Origin: an uncultured Opitutia bacterium
GTDB lineage: Bacteria > Verrucomicrobiota > Verrucomicrobiia > Opitutales > Opitutaceae
Length of the DNA: 38,731 bases
Assembly (NCBI GenBank): GCA_903859715.1
Contig: CAIONS010000003.1
Span: 1-38,731 of the forward strand
Direction of reading: 5' to 3'
Positions 27,709-35,515 of this stretch are shown piece by piece. Below the pieces are notes generated by a model. It was not told the origin of the DNA and did no database searches. It worked only from the letters and a program-made list of their open reading frames with translations. A program made the position numbers and the translations under genes. The stretch's first letter is position 1. Every line of letters begins with the position of its first letter.

Positions 27709-29349
27709 ATGAAATACATTTTCGTGACGGGCGGGGTCGTTTCGTCGTTGGGCAAGGGCCTGACGGCGGCATCCCTCGGCGCGCTCCTTGAGCTGCGCGG
27801 CCTCACCGTCCGCATCCAGAAATTCGATCCCTATCTGAACGTCGATCCGGGCACCATGAGCCCGTTCCAGCACGGCGAAGTCTATGTGCTGGAGGACGGC
27901 GCGGAGACGGACCTGGATCTCGGCCACTACGAGCGGTTCACGAGCGGCAAGCTCTCGCGGCTCAACAGCCTCAGCTCGGGCCAGGTTTACGAGAGTGTCA
28001 TCCAGAAGGAGCGGCGCGGCGACTACCTCGGCAAGACGGTGCAGGTGATCCCGCACGTCACGAATGAGATCAAGGAGCGCATTTATTCGGCCGCGAAGGA
28101 CGTCGACATCCTCATCACCGAGATCGGTGGCACGACGGGCGACATCGAGGGCCTGCCGTTTCTCGAGGCCATGCGGCAGTTCGCGCTCGAGGTCGGGCCG
28201 GACGACGTCCTTTTCATCCATGTCACGCTGGTGCCCTACGTGGCCGCGGCGGGCGAACTGAAGACCAAGCCCACGCAGCAGTCGGTCGCGAAGCTGCGCG
28301 AGATCGGTATCCAGCCGGACATCCTGGTGTGCCGCACGGACCATCCGCTGGATGCCGGCCTGCGCGAGAAGATCTCGATGTTCTGCAACGTGCCGGTGAA
28401 GGCCGTCATCGAGTGCGCCGACGTGGCCAACTCCATTTACGAACTGCCGCTCGCGCTGCAGAAGGAGAAAATGGACCAGCTCGTGATCGACCTGCTCGGG
28501 TTCAAGAATCCGCCGCCGAAGAAAAATATCTGGAAGCAGATCGTCCACCGCCTGCTCAACCCCGTGCACGAGGTCACGATCGGCGTCGTGGGCAAGTACA
28601 TCGAGCTTCAGGACGCATATAAATCCGTCTACGAATCCATCACTCATGCCGGCATCGCGAACAACTGCCGGATCAACGTCGTCCGGATCGATGCCGAGGA
28701 CCTGGAGAAGAAGGGCGGCCTGGCGCGGCTGAAACGGCTCGACGGCATCCTGGTCCCGGGCGGTTTCGGCGACCGCGGCACCGAGGGCAAGATCGCCGCG
28801 GCCCGCTATGCCCGCGAGCACAAGATTCCCTATTACGGCCTGTGTCTCGGCCTGCAGATCGCGGTCATCGAGTTTTCCCGCAACGTCCTGAAGCTCGCCG
28901 GCGCGAACAGCACCGAGTTCGACGCGAACCCCCGCCATCCGGTCATCAACATGATGGAGGAGCAGAAAAAGATCCTCGATAAGGGCGCGACGATGCGGCT
29001 CGGCAGTTACGATTGCGCACTGACGCCGGGTACGCACGCCGCGAAGGCCTACGGGATGGCGAGTGTCCGCGAACGCCACCGGCACCGCTACGAGGTGAAC
29101 AACGCCTACGTCGACCAGCTCAAGCGGGCCGGCATGGTGATCAGTGGTGTCAATGTGCGCCGGAATCTCGTCGAGATCATCGAGCTGAAGAACCACCCGT
29201 GGTTCGTGGCGGTGCAGTTTCATCCGGAATTCCAGTCCAAGCCCAACCGCGCGCATCCGCTGTTCGCGGCGTTCATCGGTGCGGCGATCAAAAAACACGG
29301 GCCTGCGAAGACGGGAAGTTCGAAGGTCAAAGCCCGAAGCTCGAAATAG
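27709..29349 (+). CDS. pyrG: CTP synthase
   Basis: Product of 546 residues from the ATG at 27709 ([17 protein letters not shown]); the upstream in-frame start is not conserved. It aminates UTP to CTP using glutamine. The synthetase domain has the P-loop-like [10 protein letters not shown] and '[25 protein letters not shown]'. The glutamine amidotransferase domain has the oxyanion/nucleophile region '[15 protein letters not shown]' (CLGLQ where CLGMQ is usual) and the 'FHPEFQSKP' His/Glu pair. The last 18 residues ([19 protein letters not shown]-like tail) are Lys/Ser-rich and encoded by repeat sequence, beyond the normal C-terminus. kdsA follows after 68 bp; CTP is the co-substrate for activating Kdo, so the pairing makes sense. 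Confidence 0.97.
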   Translation: MKYIFVTGGVVSSLGKGLTAASLGALLELRGLTVRIQKFDPYLNVDPGTMSPFQHGEVYVLEDGAETDLDLGHYERFTSGKLSRLNSLSSGQVYESVIQKERRGDYLGKTVQVIPHVTNEIKERIYSAAKDVDILITEIGGTTGDIEGLPFLEAMRQFALEVGPDDVLFIHVTLVPYVAAAGELKTKPTQQSVAKLREIGIQPDILVCRTDHPLDAGLREKISMFCNVPVKAVIECADVANSIYELPLALQKEKMDQLVIDLLGFKNPPPKKNIWKQIVHRLLNPVHEVTIGVVGKYIELQDAYKSVYESITHAGIANNCRINVVRIDAEDLEKKGGLARLKRLDGILVPGGFGDRGTEGKIAAARYAREHKIPYYGLCLGLQIAVIEFSRNVLKLAGANSTEFDANPRHPVINMMEEQKKILDKGATMRLGSYDCALTPGTHAAKAYGMASVRERHRHRYEVNNAYVDQLKRAGMVISGVNVRRNLVEIIELKNHPWFVAVQFHPEFQSKPNRAHPLFAAFIGAAIKKHGPAKTGSSKVKARSSK

Positions 29350-29410
29350 GCCGCGCCCAGCTTCTTCATTCCGGCCTTTCGAATTTCGGACTTCGAGTTT
29401 AGTGCTTCCT
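29313..29410. repeat. Imperfect inverted repeat at the end of pyrG
   Basis: The arms 29313-29347 (inside the pyrG tail) and 29377-29410 share, as reverse complements, the pattern TTTCGA..TTCGG.CTT.GA..TT....CTTCC. The left arm encodes the Lys/Ser-rich C-terminal extension of CTP synthase. Confidence 0.55.
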
Positions 29411-29417
29411 GTCACCG

Positions 29418-30212
29418 ATGCTTTTCGATCCCAAAAAACTCCTCCTGATCGCCGGGCCGTGTTCGCTTGAGAACGAGCGCGTGTGCCGGGCCGTGGCCGA
29501 AGTGCTGGTGAAGCTGGGGCAGAAGCACCCGGAGCTGAACCTCGTGTTCAAGGGTTCCTTCGACAAGGCCAACCGCACGTCGGCCAAGGGCGCGCGCGGC
29601 ACCGGGCTGGAGGAAGGCCTCGTGCTGCTCGCCCTGGTCAAGCGCGACTACGGGCTGCCCGTGCTGACGGACATCCATGAGCGCGAGCAGGTGAAGCCGG
29701 TCGCGAAGGTGTGCGATGTGCTGCAGATCCCCGCGTTTCTCAGCCGTCAGACGGACCTGCTCCTCGCCGCTGCGGCGAGCGGGCGCATCGTCAACGTGAA
29801 GAAGGGCCAATTTCTCTCGCCGCAGGAAATGGTGTTCGTCACGGGCAAGCTGCGCGAGGGGAAGGCGAAGGAAATCTGGCAGACCGAGCGGGGCACGACC
29901 TTCGGCTACAACAACCTGGTCGTGGACATGCGCTCGTTCCCCATCATGAAGCAGAATGGCTATCCGACGATCCTCGACGCCACGCACAGCGTGCAGCTGC
30001 CCGGCGGCGCCGGCGGCAAGAGCGGCGGTCAGCGTGAATTTGTCGCGCCGCTGGCGAAGGCCGCGCTGGCGGCGGGGGCGGACGGACTTTTCCTGGAGAC
30101 GCATCCGAATCCGGACAAGGCGATCTCGGACGGCCCGAACATGATTCCGCTCGCGGAATTGCCGGCGCTGATCGCGGGCTGCCTCGCGGTATGGCAGGCG
30201 GTTCGGGGGTAG
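29418..30212 (+). CDS. kdsA: 3-deoxy-8-phosphooctulonate synthase KdsA, metal-dependent type
   Basis: Product of 264 residues. It condenses phosphoenolpyruvate with arabinose 5-phosphate to Kdo-8-P for lipopolysaccharide. Family blocks: '[10 protein letters not shown]', '[12 protein letters not shown]', '[10 protein letters not shown]', '[14 protein letters not shown]', '[17 protein letters not shown]', '[11 protein letters not shown]'. C15 in AGPC together with the later His/Glu/Asp ligands ('[16 protein letters not shown]') matches the metal-dependent class (Aquifex type), whereas the E. coli enzyme has Asn at this place. Its presence implies a Gram-negative outer membrane with Kdo. The TAG stop is embedded in the hairpin at 30208-30236. 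kdsB, kdsC and kdsD are not in the window. Confidence 0.97.
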   Translation: MLFDPKKLLLIAGPCSLENERVCRAVAEVLVKLGQKHPELNLVFKGSFDKANRTSAKGARGTGLEEGLVLLALVKRDYGLPVLTDIHEREQVKPVAKVCDVLQIPAFLSRQTDLLLAAAASGRIVNVKKGQFLSPQEMVFVTGKLREGKAKEIWQTERGTTFGYNNLVVDMRSFPIMKQNGYPTILDATHSVQLPGGAGGKSGGQREFVAPLAKAALAAGADGLFLETHPNPDKAISDGPNMIPLAELPALIAGCLAVWQAVRG

Positions 30213-30236
30213 GGCGGGTCAGAGACCCGCCCTACC
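30208..30236 (+). terminator. Stem-loop at the kdsA stop codon (family C repeat)
   Basis: GGTAGGGCGGGTC, loop AGA, GACCCGCCCTACC: a perfect 13-bp GC-rich stem. The kdsA stop TAG lies within its left arm. No T-run follows, so it may act as a Rho-dependent pause or 3'-end stabiliser and not as a classical terminator. Confidence 0.6.
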
Positions 30237-30282
30237 TTGACCAGGTCCGCGCCTGCCCCACACTCCGGGCAACAAAACTGCC

Positions 30283-30741
30283 ATGGACACTTTCATCATC
30301 GACGTCCCGGTGCCCTCGATGGGCGCGACCGTCAGCGAACTCAATGTCATCGTCATCAAGGTCAAGGCGGGCGACCGCGTGACCAAGGGCCAGCGGCTGG
30401 CCGACCTGGAGAGCGACAAGTCCGCCTTTGAGTTTGAGAGCCCGTGCGAGGGGGTGATCCGCGCGATGCTCGGTCAGCCGGGAGCAACGATGACCTCGGG
30501 CCAGACGTTCTGCCAGATCGAGACCACCGACAGCACGCAGCGCCATTTGGAGTCCAAGTCCGCGCCCACGTCGGCTGCGCCCAAGCCGGCGACGGCCGTC
30601 ATCTGGACGCCGCGCGCCACGAAGCTCGCGCAGGAGGCGGGTCTGGATCCCGCGAAGATCACGGACATCGAGGCGACGGGCCCGGGCAACCGGGTCTCGG
30701 GCGACGATGTGCAGAAATATCTGGCGCAGCGGAAAAGCTGA
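30283..30741 (+). CDS. Stand-alone lipoyl domain plus E3-binding domain protein (E2-like, no catalytic domain)
   Basis: Product of 152 residues. Residues 1-80 form a lipoyl/biotinyl domain with K46 in DLESDKSAFEFESP, the classical lipoylation hairpin of 2-oxoacid dehydrogenase E2 subunits. After a Ser/Ala/Pro linker (about 85-105), residues 109-147 form a peripheral-subunit-binding domain ('TPRATKLAQEAGLDPAKITDI', 'GPGNRVSGDDVQKYL'). E2 proteins continue with a 230-residue acyltransferase domain; here the gene stops immediately after the binding domain, and nothing downstream continues it, since rsmE is convergent. No E1 or E3 gene is nearby. It could be a mobile lipoyl carrier for a complex encoded elsewhere, or a degenerate E2. 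A 13-bp hairpin separates it from kdsA. Confidence 0.9.
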   Translation: MDTFIIDVPVPSMGATVSELNVIVIKVKAGDRVTKGQRLADLESDKSAFEFESPCEGVIRAMLGQPGATMTSGQTFCQIETTDSTQRHLESKSAPTSAAPKPATAVIWTPRATKLAQEAGLDPAKITDIEATGPGNRVSGDDVQKYLAQRKS

Positions 30742-30747
30742 CCGGAT

Positions 30748-30847
30748 TTTTCACCACGAAGATCACGAAGGACACGAAGCCCGGAAGATTTTGATTCCGG
30801 CGGCTTTGGTCTGAGCCTTCGTGCTCTTCGTGTGCTTCGCGGTGAAA
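30748..30847. repeat. CACGAAG-type inverted repeat between convergent genes
   Basis: TTTCACCACGAAG..CACGAAGGACACGAAG (30748-30779) faces CTTCGTGCTCTTCGTGTGCTTCGCGGTGAAA (30817-30847). An inner stem CCGGAA/TTCCGG lies between. It occupies the whole gap between the ends of the lipoyl gene and rsmE and may serve as a two-way transcription end. A half copy occurs near 31958-31978. Confidence 0.75.
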
Positions 30848-30851
30848 CTTC

Positions 30852-31610
30852 CTACGCCGGGTTTTGAAGTTCGTAGCTGAGCACGCTCAAAGCGTAGGTC
30901 GCGGCGGTTTCGCAGCGGAGGACGAGCGGGCCGAGGGTGATCGGTTCGAAGCCGCAGGTTTTGGCCTGGCTCAGCTCGGCGGGCGTGAAATCGCCTTCGG
31001 GACCAACGAGCCAGAGGACTTTTTTCGGCGCGCGACCCTGCGCGGCCTGAAAGGCGGCCAGCACGGTCTTCAGCGATTTCGCCCCGGGCTGGAGGCTGGC
31101 GATGAGCTTCAGGTCATAGCCGCGCGCGGCTTCCATGAAGGCGGCGGCCTGCTGCACGGGCGTGATCTCGGGCAGAAACGGATTGCCGCATTGCTTGGCG
31201 GCCTCAAGGGCGGCGGTCTGCCATTTCTCGATTTTTTTGTCGGAGCGGTCGCCGTCGAGATGGACCTGGGTGCGCTCGCTCTCAAGCGGAGCAATGCGCG
31301 CCGCTCCGATCTCGGTGGCCTTGCGTACGATGGCATCCATGGACGGCCCTTTCGGGAGCGCCTGGCCGAGCGTGATCTCGTAGGGCAGGGGTTTCGCCTT
31401 CTGGCGGAAGCGCACTTTCAACCCGGCGGCGTTCTTTCGGTCGCTGGTGAGTTCGCAGATCCACTCGGTGCCGCGGCCGTCGAAGGCGACGACGGTGTCG
31501 CCGGCCCGGGCGCGGTTGACGGCGACCAGATGGTGGGACTCGTCGGCGCTCAGCGTGAGTTCGGCGGGCTCGGCGGTGGGCGGCGTGCAATAGGCGCGAA
31601 AGTCGGGCAT
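30852..31610 (-). CDS. rsmE: 16S rRNA (uracil1498-N3)-methyltransferase RsmE
   Basis: Product of 252 residues from the ATG at 31610 (MPDFRAYC); the 19-residue upstream extension is not conserved. A SPOUT-class methyltransferase acting on U1498 of 16S rRNA. An N-terminal PUA-like domain ('ESHHLVAVNRARAGDTVVAFDGRG') is followed by the trefoil-knot domain with 'QALPKGPSMDAIVRKATEIG', 'ERTQVHLDGDRSDKKIEKW', 'LVGPEGDFTPAEL' and 'LGPLVLRCETAATYALS'. The knot motif has GPEGDFT where GPEGG is commoner. Convergent with the lipoyl gene. Confidence 0.95.
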   Translation of the reverse strand: MPDFRAYCTPPTAEPAELTLSADESHHLVAVNRARAGDTVVAFDGRGTEWICELTSDRKNAAGLKVRFRQKAKPLPYEITLGQALPKGPSMDAIVRKATEIGAARIAPLESERTQVHLDGDRSDKKIEKWQTAALEAAKQCGNPFLPEITPVQQAAAFMEAARGYDLKLIASLQPGAKSLKTVLAAFQAAQGRAPKKVLWLVGPEGDFTPAELSQAKTCGFEPITLGPLVLRCETAATYALSVLSYELQNPA

Positions 31611-31669
31611 GGCCGGGAAGTGGAGCGCGCGGGCCGGCGGGTGACAAGCTCGGGGCCGGAAAATCAAAA

Positions 31670-31696
31670 GGGCGCCAGACTTTTGGTCCGGCGCCC
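31670..31696 (-). terminator. Rho-independent terminator, orphan
   Basis: GGGCGCC, one mismatch, GAC, loop, GTC, GGCGCCC; on the minus strand it is followed by TTTTGATTTT. It lies 19 bases past a minus-strand stop codon at 31715, yet no complete gene leads into it. It fits the end of the truncated frame described next. Confidence 0.7.
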
Positions 31697-31714
31697 GATT
31701 GAACTACAAACAAT

Positions 31715-31876
31715 CTACCACTGTGGGTAACTAATAATTACCGGGAAAGACGCGGGGTTGGCCGGGACGTTCAATCTTTCGGTGGATAAAATCGGATTCA
31801 TTCCATCTGGGGTGCTGGCTGGATCGGAGTAGGCATGACTCCCTATTTTTAGATTGAAGCGGATGCGGATGAAGGG
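31715..31876 (-). pseudogene. Possible 3' remnant of a lost gene
   Basis: On the minus strand a frame reads 'FNLKIGSHAYSDPASTPDG', '...LNVPANPASFPVIISYPQW' and a TAG stop, followed at once by a strong terminator. The codon composition is unlike the repeats around it. The upstream side is replaced by a family C repeat (31878-31940), so only about 53 codons remain. I cannot name the family. The intact stop plus terminator is what suggests a gene end; it might instead be a chance frame. Confidence 0.3.
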
Positions 31877-31877
31877 A

Positions 31878-31940
31878 GGTAGGGCGGGTCTCTGACCCGC
31901 TCGTTTGCGGGCCGGATGGCGGGTCAAAGATTCGCCCTAT
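31878..31940. repeat. Family C repeat, imperfect copy
   Basis: GGTAGGGCGGGTCTCTGACC followed by CGC, then about 18 bp, then GGCGGGTCAAAGATTCGCCC. It is related to 26823-26877 and 30208-30236. The rest of the 520-bp gap up to the gene at 32130 shows no gene on the plus strand. Confidence 0.7.
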
Positions 31941-32129
31941 TTGTGATTTCCATGGTTTGCGTCCTTCGCGGTTAACTCGAAACCGGGGGTTTTGTTTCAG
32001 GGCTGTAACAAGCGTGGCCGGCGGTTGTCAGTCTGCCGGAGCAGTGCTAGATATGGCGGGCTGTTTAAGGTCGGTCATCGCGACTGATTTCCCGTCAGGA
32101 ACCTTTTCACGCAGCCCTGAATCATCCTT

Positions 32130-33875
32130 ATGCGATCCCTCATCCGCGCGCTTGCCTGCCACAGTTTCCTGCTTCTTGCCTTTGGCCCTTTGAGTGAAGC
32201 TGCGGATCAGGCGCCGTCCTTGGCCGATCCAGCCCGGGGCAAGATCCTGTTTCAGCAAAGCTGCGCGCTCTGTCATGCCGCCAGCCTGGGAGCGGGAAAC
32301 CAAGTGGTCGCGGGACAGGGTCCGAGCCTGGTCGGGGTTCTCGGCCGGCGGGCGGCTGCGCTGGAAAACTTTAGCTATACCAAAGCCCTGGGCGACTCGG
32401 GGCTCACGTGGGATCCCGCCAACCTGGACCGCTTCCTCGCGAGTCCGATTGCGGCCGTTCCGGGCACAAGCATGCCGGCGGCCGTTCCCCAGGCGGCGGA
32501 TCGGCGCGACCTGATTGTCTATCTTGCGACCTTGGTTGCGCCGGCCGGGCTTTCCTCCGTTGCTCCGGCTGCGTTGCGGCCGGTCGTTTCAATGGGGGCC
32601 GATCCGGGCGACTGGCACAATGATGCCCCGAGGATTAAGCACCGGGTCACGCTGGCCGATCTGCCCGAGCCTTATCGCACCACGTCATCGGGCAACGGTC
32701 CGCGGGTGATCAAACGACCGGCGAACGCCGTATTGTCGGTGCCGCCGGGCTTCACGGTCCGGCAGCTGGCCACGGGCTTGTCGGGGCCGCGCCTGCTGCG
32801 CGTGGCGCCCAACGGGGATATTTTCATCGCGGAGACGCGGGTGAATCGCATCCGGGTGATCCGGGCGGCGGACGGAGCGGACATGCCGTCGGAAAACCAG
32901 GTGTTTGCCGCCGGCCTCGACCGGCCGTTCGGCATCGCTTTCTACCCGGCGGAGGGAAATCCGCAGTGGCTCTATGTGGCGAACAACAATTCGGTGGTTC
33001 GCTTCGCCTACCGCAGCGGTGATCTCACGGCGCGCGGCCCTGCGCAGGTCATCGTGCCGAGTTTGTGCGAGAGCACCGGGGGTCATTCCACGCGCGATGT
33101 GGCCTTTTCGAAGGACGGCCGGCGCCTGTTCATCTCGGTCGGCTCCGGATCGAACGTGGCGGAAGGCATGCGGATTAAGACCCCTGCGGAGGTAAGCCGC
33201 TGGGAAACGGATCACGGACGGGGCGCGGCGTGGGGTTCCGAGACGAACCGGGCGGATATTTTGGTGACCGATCCCGAAGGCCGCGAGCCGCTGCGAACCT
33301 TCGCGACCGGCATCCGCAACGGCGTGGGGCTCGCGGTCGATCCGGTGACGGGCGAATTGTGGACTTCGACGAACGAGCGTGACGGCCTGGGTGACGATCT
33401 GGTACCGGATTACATCACGCGGGTGAAAGCGGGCGGATTCTACGGCTGGCCGTGGTATTATCTCGGCCGTCACGAAGATCCGCGCCACGCCGGCGAGCGT
33501 CCGGATCTGGCCGGCCAGGCGATCGTCCCCGACGTGCTGCTGCAGTCGCATTCCGCGTCACTGGAGATGGCCTTTTATACCGCGACGACCGGAGTGGCGG
33601 CTTTTCCCGCGGAGTATCGCGGGGATATTTTTGCCGCCTTGCACGGTTCCTGGAATCGGAGTTCGCGCACGGGCTACAAGGTCGTGCGTGTCCACTTGGA
33701 CCACGGTGTGCCGACGGGTGGATACGAGGATTTCCTCACAGGTTTTGTGGTGGATGGTCGCAGCGTCTGGGGCCGGCCGGTGGGTGTGGCCGTGGCCCAT
33801 GATGGTGCGCTGCTTGTGACTGAGGACGGCAACGGTACGCTCTGGCGCGTGGCGTACTCGGGGCGCTCGCCCTAA
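32130..33875 (+). CDS. Cytochrome c / PQQ-dependent sugar dehydrogenase fusion
   Basis: Product of 581 residues with a signal peptide (MRSLIRALACHSFLLLAFGP..., cleavage near AEAA, residue 24). Residues 33-140 are a class I cytochrome c: C45, C48 and H49 (CALCH), with M115 in 'PGTSMP' as likely sixth haem ligand. From about 190 to the end is a six-bladed beta-propeller of the GSDH/L-sorbosone dehydrogenase type ('VPPGFTVRQLATGLSGPRLLRVAPNGDIFIAET', 'LDRPFGIAFYP', 'TRDVAFSKDGRRLFISVGSGSN', 'GIRNGVGLAVDPVTGELWTS', 'HGSWNRSSRTGYKVV'). It should oxidise a sugar or related alcohol in the periplasm and pass electrons straight to its own haem. Substrate unknown; PQQ synthesis genes are not nearby. 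It stands alone between repeat-filled gaps. Confidence 0.92.
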   Translation: MRSLIRALACHSFLLLAFGPLSEAADQAPSLADPARGKILFQQSCALCHAASLGAGNQVVAGQGPSLVGVLGRRAAALENFSYTKALGDSGLTWDPANLDRFLASPIAAVPGTSMPAAVPQAADRRDLIVYLATLVAPAGLSSVAPAALRPVVSMGADPGDWHNDAPRIKHRVTLADLPEPYRTTSSGNGPRVIKRPANAVLSVPPGFTVRQLATGLSGPRLLRVAPNGDIFIAETRVNRIRVIRAADGADMPSENQVFAAGLDRPFGIAFYPAEGNPQWLYVANNNSVVRFAYRSGDLTARGPAQVIVPSLCESTGGHSTRDVAFSKDGRRLFISVGSGSNVAEGMRIKTPAEVSRWETDHGRGAAWGSETNRADILVTDPEGREPLRTFATGIRNGVGLAVDPVTGELWTSTNERDGLGDDLVPDYITRVKAGGFYGWPWYYLGRHEDPRHAGERPDLAGQAIVPDVLLQSHSASLEMAFYTATTGVAAFPAEYRGDIFAALHGSWNRSSRTGYKVVRVHLDHGVPTGGYEDFLTGFVVDGRSVWGRPVGVAVAHDGALLVTEDGNGTLWRVAYSGRSP

Positions 33876-33911
33876 GGGAAGCGATCTGTTGCCAAAGAGC
33901 GGACATGGTCA

Positions 33912-33938
33912 CGGCTCATCCGGAGGATTCGCCCTACC
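33912..33938 (+). repeat. Dispersed repeat, family B, copy 3
   Basis: CGGCTCATCCGGAGGATTCG followed by CCCTACC, 37 bp after the stop of the dehydrogenase gene; the same orientation as the copies at 10221 and 10881. Confidence 0.8.
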
Positions 33939-34058
33939 CACGAATGTCTAGCGGGGTGAGGGCACCCCGCCCACAATTTGTCCATCCGGCTCTGTCGGAT
34001 TTGTCAGCGGGTATTTCTTTGCGCTTTTTTGCGGCTAAGAATCCGCTTCGATTCCGGA

Positions 34059-34082
34059 CCAGCCTCCTTATGTCGGCTGCTA
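34059..34082 (-). repeat. Dispersed 24-bp repeat, family A, copy 6
   Basis: CCAGCCTCCTTATGTCGGCT followed by GCTA, ending 4 bases from the DUF1501 stop codon. Confidence 0.85.
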
Positions 34083-34086
34083 CTGG

Positions 34087-35505
34087 CTACGCCATGAAAC
34101 CGAGGTTCGGGTGGGCGAAGCGGCTGAGGTTGGGGAGGATCATCGGCAGGTCGGCGGTCTTCACGCCGAACCAGGTGGCGAGCGTGGCGTTGTACTCGTC
34201 GACGCTGGTCGTGGGAATCCAGCGGCCGCGGCCGGTGTCGTCGGGACCGTTGAGCACGAAATCGGGCATGTTTCCGTAGATGTCGCCGCCTTTGACCGCG
34301 CCGCCCATGATCAGGTGGTGCGAACCCCAGCCGTGGTCGGAGCCGTCGCCGTTCGTCGTCCACGTGCGGCCGAAATCGGAAGCGGTGAAGGCTGTCACCT
34401 GGTCGCCAATCCCGAGTTCGCCGGTGGCCTTGGCAAAGGCGGCCAGACTTTGGCTTACGTCAGCCAGCAGCTTGGCGTGCGTGCCGGTGGCGGTGGCGCC
34501 GGCGACGACTTGGTGATCGTGCAGGTCCCAGCCGCCGACGCGCGCAAAGAAGATCTGCCGGCGCAGCCCGAGGCTGGGCGCCACCGCGGCGAGGCGCGCG
34601 ATCATGCGCAGCTGCTGGCCGAGATTGGACTTCGGGAACTCGGCCTTGAAAGGGATTTCCTTAGAGAGGATCGAGGAAAGCAGCGCGCTATCCATGACGG
34701 CGTCTTTCGTCAGGCCGGCGAAGGCGGTGGCGAAAAGGTTTTCATCCGGCGTGCCGAGCAGTTCCCGCCGCGCCTTCGAGCGGATCGCGCCGAGATTGCC
34801 GCCGGTGGCATTGGGCTGGATCGCGCCATTGTGGCTGACGGCATACTGCGTGACCTGCTTGCCGACCTGGAAGGAGTTTTGCCCGGCCAGGCTAATCGAC
34901 ATCGAGATCGTGTTGTTCTCGTTGAACGCATTGGTCAGGTCGGCGAGCCGGCCGCCCCAGCCGGTGGTGAAGAGCTTGCTGTCGGGCAGGCTGCTTTGCC
35001 ACTGGACCTGCTGGTCGTTATGGGAAAACAGGGCGTTGGGGAGCGGCACGGACTTGCTCTGGAACTGGGCCTTGGTCGTGGGCACGGCGAGCGTGCCGAC
35101 GTTGGCGAGGACCGCGAGTTTGCCACTAGCGAAGAGATCGCGCAGCTCAGGTGTCGCTGGATGCAGACCGAACGCGCGGCCGTCGGAGGTATGCGGTGTC
35201 AACCCGAGCAGGCTTTCCCGCGGCAGGGCGAGGGCGCCGCGGCCCTTGGCGTAAGTTGCATAGGTCGCGGCGTCGGCGGGCACGATGAGGTTGTTGGCGT
35301 CGTTGCCGCCGGCGAGAAAGAGACAGACCAGCGCACGGTAGTCCGGGTGGCCGGCGGGGGTGGTCGCGGACGGCGACGGTTCGGCCAGCGCGCCGATGAG
35401 GCGAAGTTGGGCGAGGGCGGAGAGCAAGCCGGTGGTGCCGACGGCGGCACAGCAGCTGCCGATGAATTTGCGCCGGGAGAGACCAAAGGAGGAGGGAGAA
35501 TTCAT
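34087..35505 (-). CDS. DUF1501 protein, Tat-exported
   Basis: Product of 472 residues from the ATG at 35505 (MNSPSSFGLSRRKFIG). The twin-arginine motif SRRKFIG (R11, R12) followed by a moderately hydrophobic stretch marks Tat export, i.e. a protein folded in the cytoplasm. The body matches DUF1501: 'RALVCLFLAGGNDANNLIVP', 'GWGGRLADL', 'VTAFTASDFGRTW' and 'DHGWGSHHLIMGG'. This fold is related to alkaline phosphatases/sulfatases, with the terminal 'DFGRT...G.DHGWG' as the putative metal site; biochemical function is not established. It begins 10 bp after the DUF1800 stop, so the two are co-transcribed, the usual arrangement for this pair. Confidence 0.93.
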   Translation of the reverse strand: MNSPSSFGLSRRKFIGSCCAAVGTTGLLSALAQLRLIGALAEPSPSATTPAGHPDYRALVCLFLAGGNDANNLIVPADAATYATYAKGRGALALPRESLLGLTPHTSDGRAFGLHPATPELRDLFASGKLAVLANVGTLAVPTTKAQFQSKSVPLPNALFSHNDQQVQWQSSLPDSKLFTTGWGGRLADLTNAFNENNTISMSISLAGQNSFQVGKQVTQYAVSHNGAIQPNATGGNLGAIRSKARRELLGTPDENLFATAFAGLTKDAVMDSALLSSILSKEIPFKAEFPKSNLGQQLRMIARLAAVAPSLGLRRQIFFARVGGWDLHDHQVVAGATATGTHAKLLADVSQSLAAFAKATGELGIGDQVTAFTASDFGRTWTTNGDGSDHGWGSHHLIMGGAVKGGDIYGNMPDFVLNGPDDTGRGRWIPTTSVDEYNATLATWFGVKTADLPMILPNLSRFAHPNLGFMA

Positions 35506-35515
35506 GGCAGAGGGA

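Noticed and set aside
27625-29415. 596-codon open frame antisense to pyrG
   Set aside because: The sense frame is an intact CTP synthase; the antisense product is Asp/Leu/Arg-rich low-information sequence.
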